A stretch of 64,000 bases of DNA, from positions 146,315 to 210,314 of the forward strand of contig CACGDO010000001.1 of the NCBI GenBank assembly GCA_902571865.1, read 5' to 3'. This DNA is from an uncultured Alphaproteobacteria bacterium (GTDB lineage Bacteria; Pseudomonadota; Alphaproteobacteria; HIMB59; GCA-002718135). Positions 34,839 to 43,870 of this stretch are shown here, in pieces. Numbering within the stretch: position 1 is the stretch's first letter; each line of letters starts with the position of its first letter. Made by a program: the position numbers and the translations under genes. The notes beneath the pieces are model-generated. The model worked only from the letters and a program-made list of their open reading frames with translations, searched no databases and had not been told where the DNA came from.

Positions 34839-35552
34839 ATGATTAATTTATTTGTTTGGTCTGGACCAAGAAATATCAGTACTGCATTGATGCGATCTTT
34901 TGAAAATAGAAGAGACACAAAAGTTTATGATGAACCTTTTTATGCATATTATTTAAAAAAAACTAACTTAAATCATCCAATGAAAGATGAAATTATAAAT
35001 CACTATCATACAAATGAAGATGAGGTTATTAATTTAATTACTAGAGAAGATAATAATTATAAAATATTTTATCAAAAACATATGACTCATCATATTTTAG
35101 ATGAAACACGTTTAGATTGGATTGATAAAGGAATAAATTGCTTTTTAATCCGTGATCCTGCTAAAGTAATTGTCTCATATTTAAAAAAAAATACTTTAAA
35201 ATCAATTCAAGATGTAGGCTTTAAAAAACTTTATGAAATTTTTAAATTATTAAATTCAAAAGAGCCTATAGTTATAAACTCTGATTATTTATTAGCAAGT
35301 CCTGAAAAGTATTTAAAAATTTTGTGTCAAAAATTAAATTTAGATTTTGATCAAAATATGCTTAATTGGCCAAAAGGCTATAGAGAAACAGATGGCATTT
35401 GGTCAAAAGTTTGGTATCAAGATGTAATTTCTTCTACTACCTTTAATACCAAAAATTTTAAAGAATATATTGTACCAAAAACTTATGAAAATATTTATAA
35501 AGAATGTTTAGACATATATGAAGAAATTAACGAGTACGCAATTCAAGTATGA
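34839..35552 (+). CDS. sulfotransferase-like P-loop protein
   Basis: 237 residues. The N-terminal SGPRNISTALMRSF matches the 5'-phosphosulfate loop of PAPS-dependent sulfotransferases, and LIRDPAKVIVSYLKK matches the 3'-phosphate-binding R-D-P-x-x-x-x-x-S segment. Similar proteins often accompany class IV aminotransferases in marine bacteria, but the acceptor is not known to me. It abuts the aminotransferase gene and overlaps the next by 4 bases. Function as a true sulfotransferase on an amino or hydroxy metabolite is plausible but unverified. Confidence 0.78.
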   Translation: MINLFVWSGPRNISTALMRSFENRRDTKVYDEPFYAYYLKKTNLNHPMKDEIINHYHTNEDEVINLITREDNNYKIFYQKHMTHHILDETRLDWIDKGINCFLIRDPAKVIVSYLKKNTLKSIQDVGFKKLYEIFKLLNSKEPIVINSDYLLASPEKYLKILCQKLNLDFDQNMLNWPKGYRETDGIWSKVWYQDVISSTTFNTKNFKEYIVPKTYENIYKECLDIYEEINEYAIQV

Positions 35553-36343
35553 ATAAAGAAGATATTCAAGAAGCATCAAAAATTTTATTTGAACATAGAT
35601 TGAATAAAACTGGCTTAAGTTCTTTAAAAAATCTAGAACCTCAAACAATTGATGAAGCTTATTCAATTCAAGATAATTTAAAACTTAGATACTTAGAATT
35701 GAAAGATAACATTTGTATTGGGAAAAAAATTGGCGCTACATCTCTAACAGCACAAGAAGTTTTAAATATGAGTGAACCTTTTTACGGAAATTTATACAGC
35801 AGATACAGTTTAGTAAACGCAAAAAAATTATATGCTAAAAATTTTTTTGAACCATATGCGGAACCAGAAATAAGTTTTAGGATTAAAGAAGATATAGATA
35901 TCTCAAAAGCACCCTACACTATAGACAGTATAGATTTATTATTAGATGGATTAGTTTGCTCAATTGAAATAAACGATTTTAGATTTGCAAAACCATTATC
36001 TGAAATTGGTGCAAGAAATGTTATATCAACTAATGGAGCATCTGAATTTTGGTTACGTAATGAAAAAATATATAATATTAATGATGTCAATCTTAGTGAT
36101 CTTGAAGTTACTTTGTATATAGATAACAAAATAATGGACTCAGGAAATACTAAAAATGTTTTGAATAATCCTTTAAATGCTGCTTTATGGTTAATCAATA
36201 ATCTTGCAAAAAAAGGTGAGACATTGCTTAAAGGGCAATTTATTTCATCTGGCTCATGCACAAAACCATCAAAAATTTACTCTGGAAACCATATAAAAGC
36301 TAAATTTGAACAATTAGAGGATATTGAATTTCAATTTATTTAA
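35549..36343 (+). CDS. 2-keto-4-pentenoate hydratase / fumarylacetoacetase-fold family enzyme
   Basis: 264 residues of the MhpD/FAH superfamily. Characteristic parts are IDEAYSIQDNLKLR, IGKKIGATS (substrate side), YAEPEISFRI with two metal-binding Glu residues and, near the end, SGSCTKPSKI. The classic family metal site E-x-E is visible as EPEIS. Enzymes of this group hydrate or decarboxylate 2-keto-enoic acids from aromatic or related breakdown. No other aromatic pathway gene is nearby, so in this operon it may act on a 2-keto acid made by the class IV aminotransferase. Overlap with the upstream gene is 4 bases. Confidence 0.8.
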   Translation: MNKEDIQEASKILFEHRLNKTGLSSLKNLEPQTIDEAYSIQDNLKLRYLELKDNICIGKKIGATSLTAQEVLNMSEPFYGNLYSRYSLVNAKKLYAKNFFEPYAEPEISFRIKEDIDISKAPYTIDSIDLLLDGLVCSIEINDFRFAKPLSEIGARNVISTNGASEFWLRNEKIYNINDVNLSDLEVTLYIDNKIMDSGNTKNVLNNPLNAALWLINNLAKKGETLLKGQFISSGSCTKPSKIYSGNHIKAKFEQLEDIEFQFI

Positions 36344-36357
36344 ATTATTTTTCTTTT

Positions 36358-36720
36358 ATGGCTACTAAAGTTTATTTTAATAATTCATGCAGTATTTGTA
36401 GGTTTGAAATAAATCATTACAAAAAACTAGAAAATAATCTTGAATGGATTGATATAAGTACTGAGAAAAAATCAAAAAAAGATACCGCCAAAAATGCTAA
36501 AGAATTATTAAGACGTTTACACACTGTAAAAAATAACAAGGTTTACAGTGGAGTTGATGCATTTATTGAAATGTGGTCAGAAATACCACGATATAGTTTT
36601 TTGGCTAAAATAATAAGAAAACCTGTGATTTATCAAGTTTCTTGGTTTTTATATGAATTTTTTGCCCTAATTCTATTTTACAAAAACAAGAATCAACTAA
36701 ATAAAATAGAAAGAATTTAA
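36358..36720 (+). CDS. DCC family thiol-disulfide oxidoreductase-like protein (DUF393)
   Basis: 120 residues. It starts with VYFNNSCSICRFEINHYKK, the DUF393 region, with N-N-S replacing the usual D-G-x before C-x2-C. GVDAFIEMWSEIPRY is the second conserved segment (usually G-x-x-A). DCC proteins are thioredoxin-like and of unknown physiological role. It abuts the PsiE-type gene at zero distance and precedes a photolyase-like FAD gene, an association with light or oxidative stress functions that may be meaningful. Confidence 0.82.
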   Translation: MATKVYFNNSCSICRFEINHYKKLENNLEWIDISTEKKSKKDTAKNAKELLRRLHTVKNNKVYSGVDAFIEMWSEIPRYSFLAKIIRKPVIYQVSWFLYEFFALILFYKNKNQLNKIERI

Positions 36721-37107
36721 ATGAATAATTATTTTGAGCTATTAGAGAAAATAGTACTGTCTGTACTTATTATTTGTACAATCATAGCGATTGGAATGGA
36801 AATACAAGGTATGGTTGCAGTTTACAAAGTCACACTTGCAGACATTCTTTTGCTGTTTATTTACATTGAAATTATTGGAATGATTAAAGAATACTGGGTC
36901 TCTAAAATGATAAGAATGAGTTATCCCCTTTTCATTGCAATGACAGCTCTAGCCAGAATGATAATTATGCAAAGAAAAGATGTGGATCCATCAGCTTATG
37001 TGTATGAGTCTGTAGCAATATTAATATTAGCAATCGCAATTGTGGTATTAAGAGTTCGTCACATGGAAATACTTAATAGACGATCTAAAAAATTACCTGA
37101 CGATTAA
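36721..37107 (+). CDS. PsiE family (phosphate-starvation-inducible) membrane protein
   Basis: 128 residues with four membrane segments. The family signature is seen in LLLFIYIEIIGMIKEYW and in MSYPLFIAMTALARMIIM. PsiE of E. coli is induced by phosphate limitation and its biochemical role is unknown. The gene starts directly after the DCC gene stop and is followed 11 bases later by the photolyase-like gene. No Pho-box was looked for beyond inspection, and none was obvious. Confidence 0.82.
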   Translation: MNNYFELLEKIVLSVLIICTIIAIGMEIQGMVAVYKVTLADILLLFIYIEIIGMIKEYWVSKMIRMSYPLFIAMTALARMIIMQRKDVDPSAYVYESVAILILAIAIVVLRVRHMEILNRRSKKLPDD

Positions 37108-37118
37108 TTGATACTAAA

Positions 37119-38297
37119 ATGTTTAAATCAAATATCAGCTTTGCTGAAGAGCAACTCCTATCTTATTTGCATAAAACAGGAAAATATTATGAAGCAAATA
37201 GAAATTACAGTGAAGACAGATCTAATAATAATACTACGTCTTTATTATCCCCCTTCATAAGATACAGGCTAATTTCTGAAGAACAAGTTCTGGAAACAGT
37301 TTTAAAAAAATATGAACTCAGAGAATGCGAAAAATTTATCCAAGAAATTTATTGGAGAACTTATTGGAAAGGATGGCTTGAACATAGACCATCGGTCTAT
37401 TCTGATTATTTAGAAGATAGAAATAAATTGATTGAACAATTTTCTAATAAAAAATTTTATTTAAATGCAATTTCTGGAAACACAAATCTATCATTTTTTA
37501 ATAATTGGATAAATAATCTAAAAGAAAATGGGTACTTGCATAATCATGTAAGAATGTGGTTTGCTTCAATTTGGATTTTTACTCTTAATTTACCTTGGCA
37601 ACTTGGTGCAGATTTTTTTATGCAACATTTATTAGATGGCGATCCAGCTTCTAATACATTATCTTGGAGATGGGTTGCCGGTATACAGACTAAGGGTAAA
37701 AATTATTTGGCAAGAAAAAGTAATATAGAAAAATATAGTAATATTAGAATATCAGGTAATGAAATTTTAAATGAAAATGCTAATCCTTTAATTGAAGAAA
37801 AAATTTATAATGTAAATGAACTACACTTAAATTCTGATTATAATTTAGAGGAAATAAAATATATTTTAATACCAACTGATGAATTAAATATTTTGAAAGA
37901 TTTAAATCATAAAAAAGTAAATATTTTTACAGGTTTGCCACTAGAAGATTATAATGATCATAATTTCTCTGAAAAAATAATTAAACATATAAGAGACATT
38001 TGTATTTCATGTTTTAATGATGATGATTTTTATAAAAATATTAAAGTTGATATTGAATTTGAAAATTATTATGAAGATTTAGATAAATGGATAAAAAAAT
38101 TTCAAATTCAAGAAATATATTTACCCTATGTTACTAAAGGAAATTGGAAAAAAATTTATAAAAAAATAATTACAAAATTTCCATCAGTTAATTTTATAAT
38201 TTTTAATAGAAAATATGATGTTAATAGTTGGATTTTTTCAAAAAAAGGTTATTTCAAATTTAAACAAAATATTCCAAATCTGATAACTAAAATTTAA
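37119..38297 (+). CDS. photolyase/cryptochrome-family FAD-binding protein without N-terminal antenna domain
   Basis: 392 residues. The first 210 or so match the FAD-binding half of photolyases: TTSLLSPFIRYRLIS, FIQEIYWRTYWKGWLEHRP, LHNHVRMWFASIW and DGDPASNTLSWRWVAG. The normal N-terminal Rossmann antenna domain is absent. Instead a C-terminal region (about 240-392) looks like an alpha/beta domain, ending FNRKYDVNSWIFSKKGYFKFKQNIP. The order of domains is thus reversed compared with ordinary photolyases. It could be a repair enzyme, a light sensor or another flavoprotein. It is in the middle of the forward operon, after PsiE and before an ABC exporter. Confidence 0.78.
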   Translation: MFKSNISFAEEQLLSYLHKTGKYYEANRNYSEDRSNNNTTSLLSPFIRYRLISEEQVLETVLKKYELRECEKFIQEIYWRTYWKGWLEHRPSVYSDYLEDRNKLIEQFSNKKFYLNAISGNTNLSFFNNWINNLKENGYLHNHVRMWFASIWIFTLNLPWQLGADFFMQHLLDGDPASNTLSWRWVAGIQTKGKNYLARKSNIEKYSNIRISGNEILNENANPLIEEKIYNVNELHLNSDYNLEEIKYILIPTDELNILKDLNHKKVNIFTGLPLEDYNDHNFSEKIIKHIRDICISCFNDDDFYKNIKVDIEFENYYEDLDKWIKKFQIQEIYLPYVTKGNWKKIYKKIITKFPSVNFIIFNRKYDVNSWIFSKKGYFKFKQNIPNLITKI

Positions 38298-38300
38298 ATT

Positions 38301-39245
38301 ATGAAGAATATACTTGAGATAAATAATGTAACTAAATTTTATAAAAATTCAGTTAAAGCATTAGAAAATGTAAATCTCAATATTAAAGAAGGAGAAATAT
38401 TTGCTCTACTTGGACCAAATGGTGCAGGAAAATCGACACTGATAAACTCAATTTGTGGAATAGTAAATTTCAATACAGGGACAATAAAAATTAATAATAT
38501 GGATATTGTTAAAAATTATCGAACTACGAGAAAAATAACAGGTATTGTTCCTCAAGAATTAAATCTTGAATCTTTTGAAACTGTCTGGAACAATGTTAAT
38601 TATTCTAGAGGTCTTTTTGGTAAGAAGACTGATCACAATTATATAGAAAAGCTTTTAAAACAACTATCCTTATGGGATAAAAAAGATAATAAAATTAAAG
38701 AACTATCGGGTGGAATGAAAAGAAGGGTTCTGATAGCTAAAGCTTTATCTCACCAACCTAAATTATTATTTTTAGATGAACCAACAGCTAGTGTGGATGT
38801 GGAATTACGCAAAGACATGTGGGATGTTGTTAAAAAATTAAATAAAGATGGAGTAACAATTATTTTAACAACACATTATATTGAAGAAGCGGAAGAGTTA
38901 AGTGATAGAGTGGCAGTTATAAACGATGGTAAAATAATTTTAGTAGATGAAAAAGATAAATTAATTAAAAAACTTGGAGAAAAAACAATTAAAATTGAAT
39001 TATTTGAATCTGTAGAAAAAATAAATGGTAATTTATCAAAATATAATTTTACTTTAGATCAAACAAATAAAATTATCTCACATACCTATAATTTAAACTC
39101 AAACACAACTGATATTACTGAGCTATTAAATGATGTAAAAAAAGATGGTTATAAAATAAAAGACATTAATACTGAGCAAAGTTCATTGGAAGAGATTTTT
39201 ATCAAACTTATACAGGAAAATAATAATGAATTGGTACGGAATTAA
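38301..39245 (+). CDS. ABC-2 type exporter ATP-binding protein (YadG/CcmA-like)
   Basis: 314 residues. Walker A GPNGAGKST near residue 38, signature LSGGMKRRV, Walker B LLFLDEPTASVD and the H-loop TTHYIEEAEEL are all present. The C-terminal 100 residues (KTIKIELFESVEKING and beyond) are the small regulatory extension typical of YadG/NodI-type drug or polysaccharide exporters. It overlaps the permease gene by 20 bases. With that permease it forms a complete dimeric exporter of unknown substrate. Confidence 0.88.
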   Translation: MKNILEINNVTKFYKNSVKALENVNLNIKEGEIFALLGPNGAGKSTLINSICGIVNFNTGTIKINNMDIVKNYRTTRKITGIVPQELNLESFETVWNNVNYSRGLFGKKTDHNYIEKLLKQLSLWDKKDNKIKELSGGMKRRVLIAKALSHQPKLLFLDEPTASVDVELRKDMWDVVKKLNKDGVTIILTTHYIEEAEELSDRVAVINDGKIILVDEKDKLIKKLGEKTIKIELFESVEKINGNLSKYNFTLDQTNKIISHTYNLNSNTTDITELLNDVKKDGYKIKDINTEQSSLEEIFIKLIQENNNELVRN

Positions 39246-39987
39246 AGCAATTTATATTCATGAAATGGAAAGGTTTAGACGAACCTTATTTCAAAGTCTT
39301 GCCTCACCAATAATAACAACTTCTCTTTACTTTGTAGTTTTTGGATCTGCAATTGGTTCAAGAATTACAGAGATAGATGGAATTAATTATGGCTCTTATA
39401 TTGTACCGGGAATGATTATGTTAACTATCTTAACGCAATCAATTTCTAATGCTTCTTTTGCTTTTTATTTTCCAAGATTTACAAATACCATATATGAAAT
39501 CCTTGCAGCACCATTATCTTCTTTTGAGATAGTGCTTGGTTTTGTAGGAGCCGCAGCATCCAAATCATTAATAATTGGATGTGTGATTATATTAACTGCT
39601 AATTTTTTTGTAGATGTAAGAATAGATCACCCTCTTCTAATGATGTTTTTTTTAATTCTAACATCTATTACTTTTGCTTTATTTGGCTTTATAATTGGAA
39701 TGTATGCAGAAGGTTTTGAAGGACTACAGATTATTCCAATTCTAATAATTACACCGTTAGTTTTTTTAGGAGGAAGTTTTTACTCTATTAATATGCTTCC
39801 AGAATTTTGGCAGAAAATATCATTACTTAATCCTGTTTTATATTTAATAAGTGGTTTCAGATATAGTTTTTATGAAGTTTCTGATGTTTCATTACTTACA
39901 AGTACATTAACTATCCTAACAATTTTAATTGGATGCATAATATTTATCACATATACATTTTCAAAAGGATATAGAATTAAAGATTAA
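39226..39987 (+). CDS. ABC-2 type permease (YadH-like)
   Basis: 253 residues, six membrane segments, with the ABC-2 region GINYGSYIVPGMIMLTIL and the late conserved LVFLGGSFYSINMLPEFWQKISLLNPVLYLISGFRY-type segment (about 180-215). The N-terminal amphipathic EMERFRRTLFQS is typical of YadH. It is the membrane partner of the upstream ATPase, with a 20-base overlap. The next gene, a PhyH-like dioxygenase, starts at the base after its stop. Confidence 0.87.
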   Translation: MNWYGIKAIYIHEMERFRRTLFQSLASPIITTSLYFVVFGSAIGSRITEIDGINYGSYIVPGMIMLTILTQSISNASFAFYFPRFTNTIYEILAAPLSSFEIVLGFVGAAASKSLIIGCVIILTANFFVDVRIDHPLLMMFFLILTSITFALFGFIIGMYAEGFEGLQIIPILIITPLVFLGGSFYSINMLPEFWQKISLLNPVLYLISGFRYSFYEVSDVSLLTSTLTILTILIGCIIFITYTFSKGYRIKD

Positions 39988-40782
39988 ATGATTGAAAAAA
40001 ATATTAGTATTGAATTTCAGAATAATGGAGTTGTATTACTAAAAAGAATTATTGATCTAAAATGGATTGAAGAACTAAGAAAGGGTGTTGAGCATAATTT
40101 TCAAAACCCAAGTAAATATAAATGTGTTTATGAAGAAGTAAATAATCAAGAGGTATTTTATGATGATTATTGTAATTGGCAAAGAATAAAAGAGTATAGA
40201 AATTTTATTTTTAATTCTAATATTGCGAAAATTGCTGGCTCATTAATGAAAACTAAAAAAGTAAATTTATTCCATGAGCATGTTTTAATAAAAGAAAAAG
40301 GATCTAAAAAAAGAACACCGTGGCATCAAGATCAGGGGTATTATTGTGTACAAGGAAAAGATAATGTAAGTATTTGGATACCACTTGATAAAATTGATAT
40401 TAATTCATCAATGGAATTCATACTAGGGTCACATAAATGGAATAAAATATTTTTACCTACAAAATTTAAAGGTTATGATTATGATCATAAAGATAAAGAA
40501 TTTGAAAAAATTCCAGATATTGAAAATAATAGAAAAGATTATGAAATTATATCCTATGAATGTGAGCTAGGGGATGCCATAGCATTTAACTATGCAACAA
40601 TTCATGCTGCATATGGTAATAATTCAAATAATAGAAGAAGAGCTTTTTCAGTTAGATTTACTGGTGATGACGCAAGATATATTAAGAGAAAAGGCGAAAT
40701 GTCTCCTCCATTTCCAAATATTAATCTAAAAAATAATGAAGTTTTAGATAGCGAAACTTTTCCAGTCTTAATTTCTTCTTAA
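39988..40782 (+). CDS. phytanoyl-CoA dioxygenase (PhyH) family Fe(II)/2-oxoglutarate oxygenase
   Basis: 264 residues with a double-stranded beta-helix. The iron ligands H-x-D are in TPWHQDQGYY near residue 111, and the distal His in ATIHAAYGN near 210, with the 2-oxoglutarate Arg in RRRAFSVRF soon after. SIWIPLDKIDINSSMEFI is the usual PhyH core segment. The family hydroxylates a wide range of small molecules and natural products. It ends the forward operon and overlaps a convergent symporter gene by 15 bases. The substrate is unknown. Confidence 0.85.
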   Translation: MIEKNISIEFQNNGVVLLKRIIDLKWIEELRKGVEHNFQNPSKYKCVYEEVNNQEVFYDDYCNWQRIKEYRNFIFNSNIAKIAGSLMKTKKVNLFHEHVLIKEKGSKKRTPWHQDQGYYCVQGKDNVSIWIPLDKIDINSSMEFILGSHKWNKIFLPTKFKGYDYDHKDKEFEKIPDIENNRKDYEIISYECELGDAIAFNYATIHAAYGNNSNNRRRAFSVRFTGDDARYIKRKGEMSPPFPNINLKNNEVLDSETFPVLISS

Positions 40783-41604
40783 GAAATATATTAATGGTAG
40801 AGCTGTTGCATACATAATTAAGCTATAAATAGCAGCAGGTATCAAATAAACAGTACTTGCAAAGAAGGAATTAGCTACAACAATTGCTAATGTTCCATTT
40901 TGTAGCCCAACTTCCATCAACCAACATCTGAATGTTTCTTTTGAGGATTTGAAAGTATTAGATAATATATAAACAATGATCATCATTATAATATTTAAAA
41001 ATAACATAACCAAACCTGCTTGAGCAAAGTAAGTAATAACATTTTCTCTTTGAGATAATATTGCTCCAATAAGAACTAAAACAAATAAAATTATTGATAT
41101 ATTTTTTGCTATTTTTTCAAATGAAGATAGAACTCCACTTAATAAAACTCCAACGATAACTGGTATTGTAACAATTAAAAACATTTGTGATGCAACACTA
41201 AATAACGACTGCCCCTCATTAATGCTACCCATGTCAAGAACACTTAATGATATCATTAATATTAATGGAACTGTAATTACGCATAAAATGCTGTTTATTG
41301 CAGTTAAAGATATTGAAAGAGCAATATTTCCTTTTGCAAATGAGGTCAAAACATTGCTGGTTACACCACCAGGTGCTGCTGCAAGAATCATCACTCCAAT
41401 AGCTAGCTCTGGAGATAAAGGCCAAAACATAACAATTAATAATGCAACTATTGGAAGAATAATAATTTGAAAAAATAATCCTATAAGAAAATCTCTTGGT
41501 TTAAAGAAAACTCTAGTAAAATCACTGAGACTTAAACCTAAGCCCAATGAAAACATAATGAAAGCTAGAGAAAGCGGCAGTATTACGTCAGTTACAATTC
41601 CCAT
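40768..41604 (-). CDS. bile acid:sodium symporter family transporter (SBF/ASBT-like)
   Basis: 278 residues with nine to ten membrane segments. Typical motifs are LPLSLAFIMFSLGLGLS at the N-terminus, the first crossover region MILAAAPGGVTSNVLTSFAKGNIALSIS and the second crossover EVGLQNGTLAIVVANSFF. These bind Na+ in the SBF family. In marine bacteria such carriers may import organic anions other than bile acids (for instance pantoate or keto acids). It is encoded opposite the PhyH operon and lies 46 bases downstream of the thioesterase gene on the same strand. Confidence 0.85.
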   Translation of the reverse strand: MGIVTDVILPLSLAFIMFSLGLGLSLSDFTRVFFKPRDFLIGLFFQIIILPIVALLIVMFWPLSPELAIGVMILAAAPGGVTSNVLTSFAKGNIALSISLTAINSILCVITVPLILMISLSVLDMGSINEGQSLFSVASQMFLIVTIPVIVGVLLSGVLSSFEKIAKNISIILFVLVLIGAILSQRENVITYFAQAGLVMLFLNIIMMIIVYILSNTFKSSKETFRCWLMEVGLQNGTLAIVVANSFFASTVYLIPAAIYSLIMYATALPLIYFLRRN

Positions 41605-41650
41605 AAAATTTATTTAACATTTGTTTGCTTATAAAAAAATATAAATTTAT

Positions 41651-42046
41651 TTAGATTTTTGATAATTGCAATTTATCAAGCATTTCAATAGGCATTTTTA
41701 CTATTTTACCTTTATCATTTATAGGAGTTATTAAAATCTTCGAATCAATTAATAAATCTTTTTCTCTGATTATTGACTGATGAAAAATTATTTTTACTTT
41801 TGAAATTTCATGAATTTTTGTTTCAACATCTAAGGTATCTTCAAAATATGCGGGTAATTTAAAATCAATATCTATATGCTTAACTACAAAATAAAAATTA
41901 AGTGATTGGAGTAAGTTTTGATGATTATAACCTAATTTATATAAGAATTCTGACCTACCCCTCTCAAAATATTTTAAATAATTTGAATGATAAACTCTGC
42001 CTGATGCATCAGTATCTTCATAGTAAACTTTAATTTTATAATTCAT
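41651..42046 (-). CDS. YbgC/4-hydroxybenzoyl-CoA-type acyl-CoA thioesterase
   Basis: 131 residues, hot-dog fold. The family signature YYEDTDASGRVYHSNYLKYFERGR holds the catalytic Asp in D-T-D-A-S-G near residue 11-13. HIDIDFKLPAYFEDTLDV and VKIIFHQSIIR follow the usual pattern. YbgC proteins hydrolyse short acyl-CoA and associate with the Tol-Pal genes in many bacteria, but here the gene overlaps an enolase-superfamily gene by 11 bases, and Tol-Pal is not in the window. It may recycle CoA from a catabolic product. Confidence 0.85.
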   Translation of the reverse strand: MNYKIKVYYEDTDASGRVYHSNYLKYFERGRSEFLYKLGYNHQNLLQSLNFYFVVKHIDIDFKLPAYFEDTLDVETKIHEISKVKIIFHQSIIREKDLLIDSKILITPINDKGKIVKMPIEMLDKLQLSKI

Positions 42047-43160
42047 AATATTGATTTAGATAATTTTTTGACATTTCAGAAAGATTAAAACCGATACCTA
42101 TTGATGAATTTAATAAAAGATAACCATCTCTTATTTTGACCGCAGGTTTCAAAATATCAGTTCTGAGTGCATTTTCGTTAATATCATATTCTAAAAAACC
42201 ATTTTGATTAATTGCAGACATTAAATGCGCTGAAGTAATCAAACCTACAGCACCGCCTAAATAATGTAGATATAATTTATCAGTAACTATTTTATCTTTT
42301 AAACTTACTATTTGAGAAATACCTCCATACCTAGCAATATCTGGTTGTAAAAATTTAATTGAAGTATCATCATTTAATTTAACAAAGTTATTTATTTGAG
42401 TAATATTTTCACCAAAGGCTAAATTTTTATGATTATTTATTAAATTAATAATTTCATTTAAAGAATTATCAGCGCTAATTGGCTCTTCTAACCAATAATA
42501 TCTGAACTGATTTAATGCTTTAATATTTGAGTTAACTTTATCTATTTTCCAAGCTTGATTTACATCAATCATATAATCTTCAGAATCACTTAAAATTTTC
42601 TCAATTGATGCTAAACTTGATATATCATCATTTAAATCATAACCAATTTTTATTTTAAATTTTTTTATTCCTAATTTTCTTGCTTCACTAATTCTTTCTT
42701 TGTGTTCGTCTCTATTAATTCCACTAGCATAAACTTGAATCTTATCTGAAGAATTACTATTAATTAATTTGTTTAAAGGTATTTTTTTATTTTTTGAAAA
42801 TAAATCCCAACAAGCACAATCTATTCCGGAAATAATATTACTAAAAGCTCCATAATCACCACTTTGAATTTTTATTGAATTAAATTTTTCATAAAAAAAA
42901 TCATAAGGATCACTCGGATTTTCAAAATTAAAATTTTTAAGTAAATTTACAAAATAATCTTTAAAAATTTCAAATCTATATCTACCAGCATGATTTGGGA
43001 AATTACACCATATTTCCCCAAATCCCCTGTTGTCATTTTGATCAATTAATTCAACTATTAACGATGATCTAAAAGTCATTCTGCCAAATGAAGACAGAAC
43101 TGGATTTTTATTCTTATACTTAAATAAATGAATTTTGATTTTATTTACTTTAATCATCAA
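42036..43160 (-). CDS. enolase-superfamily enzyme (mandelate racemase/muconate lactonizing type)
   Basis: 374 residues. A capping domain at the N-terminus precedes a TIM barrel with catalytic pattern K-x-K in KFKIKIGYD near residue 167, metal ligands in IDVNQAW (about 196), WLEEPI (about 224) and FGENI (about 250), then FLQPDIARYGGISQ. The EPIS-type third strand and K-x-K base fit the MLE or dipeptide-epimerase/MR subgroup. Substrates range over sugar acids, muconates and peptides. Its start lies next to the cysteine operon but on the opposite strand. Confidence 0.83.
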   Translation of the reverse strand: MMIKVNKIKIHLFKYKNKNPVLSSFGRMTFRSSLIVELIDQNDNRGFGEIWCNFPNHAGRYRFEIFKDYFVNLLKNFNFENPSDPYDFFYEKFNSIKIQSGDYGAFSNIISGIDCACWDLFSKNKKIPLNKLINSNSSDKIQVYASGINRDEHKERISEARKLGIKKFKIKIGYDLNDDISSLASIEKILSDSEDYMIDVNQAWKIDKVNSNIKALNQFRYYWLEEPISADNSLNEIINLINNHKNLAFGENITQINNFVKLNDDTSIKFLQPDIARYGGISQIVSLKDKIVTDKLYLHYLGGAVGLITSAHLMSAINQNGFLEYDINENALRTDILKPAVKIRDGYLLLNSSIGIGFNLSEMSKNYLNQYYEL

Positions 43161-43210
43161 ATTAGCAAATCATATATTGATTATCTTTTATCTACATAAA
43201 CTATCAATAA

Positions 43211-43239
43211 TTGACATAGTTAAAATCATAAATTTTAAA
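43211..43239 (+). promoter_or_regulatory. putative promoter of the cysteine/transsulfuration operon
   Basis: A perfect -35 TTGACA (43211-43216) with a 17-base spacer and TTTAAA (43234-43239). The leader to the cysE ATG at 43295 would be about 50 bases. The -10 matches only four positions. I see no SAM or other recognised riboswitch in the leader. Confidence 0.38.
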
Positions 43240-43294
43240 GAGAAATCCTCGTTACATTGAAAAAAATGCAATAATCACTAAATAGCATTACGAA

Positions 43295-43870
43295 ATGACT
43301 GATTATTTAGACTCAATAATTCAAAGAGATCCAGCTGCAAGAAGCAAGCTGAGTATCGTGCTTACATATCCTGGAGTGAAGTCTGTTTTCTTTCATAGAA
43401 TAGCAAACAATCTATGGAATTTAAATCTTTACACTCTAGCAAGAATAGTTTCTCAATTTAGTCGTTTTTTAACAGGAATTGAAATTCATCCAGCAGCTAA
43501 AATAGGTAAAAACCTATTTATTGATCATGGTATGGGAACTGTAATTGGAGAAACAAGCATAATTGGAGATAACGTTACTTTATATCATGGTGTTACACTT
43601 GGAGGAATTAGTCCAGCAGAAAATTCCAATGATCAAAGAGATACAAAAAGACATCCAACAATAGAGGATAATGTAATCATAGGATGTGGAGCAAGTATTC
43701 TTGGACCAATTATTATTGGGAGCTGTGCAAGAGTTGGAGCTAATACAGTAGTATTAAAAGATGTCCCCCCTTATGCAACAATGGTAGGAAACCCAGTTAA
43801 AAATATTAATATTAATAAGGATACTTCATTTAATCCATATGGTGTAAGAGATATTGATGATAACAAATAA
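43295..43870 (+). CDS. cysE: serine O-acetyltransferase
   Basis: 191 residues of the short (EpsC-like) class, with left-handed beta-helix hexapeptide repeats. [40 protein letters not shown] and the [19 protein letters not shown] block are the family hallmarks; the His in DHGMG and H-G-V-T are catalytic. It makes O-acetylserine from serine and acetyl-CoA, the first step to cysteine. It overlaps the cysteine synthase gene and belongs to a three-gene operon. Confidence 0.92.
   Translation: MTDYLDSIIQRDPAARSKLSIVLTYPGVKSVFFHRIANNLWNLNLYTLARIVSQFSRFLTGIEIHPAAKIGKNLFIDHGMGTVIGETSIIGDNVTLYHGVTLGGISPAENSNDQRDTKRHPTIEDNVIIGCGASILGPIIIGSCARVGANTVVLKDVPPYATMVGNPVKNININKDTSFNPYGVRDIDDNK

Noticed and set aside
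43217-43294. SAM-responsive riboswitch (SAM-II or SAM-V) in the leader of the cysteine operon
   Set aside because: I could not place the conserved pseudoknot segments; only a weak 5-bp hairpin is present.
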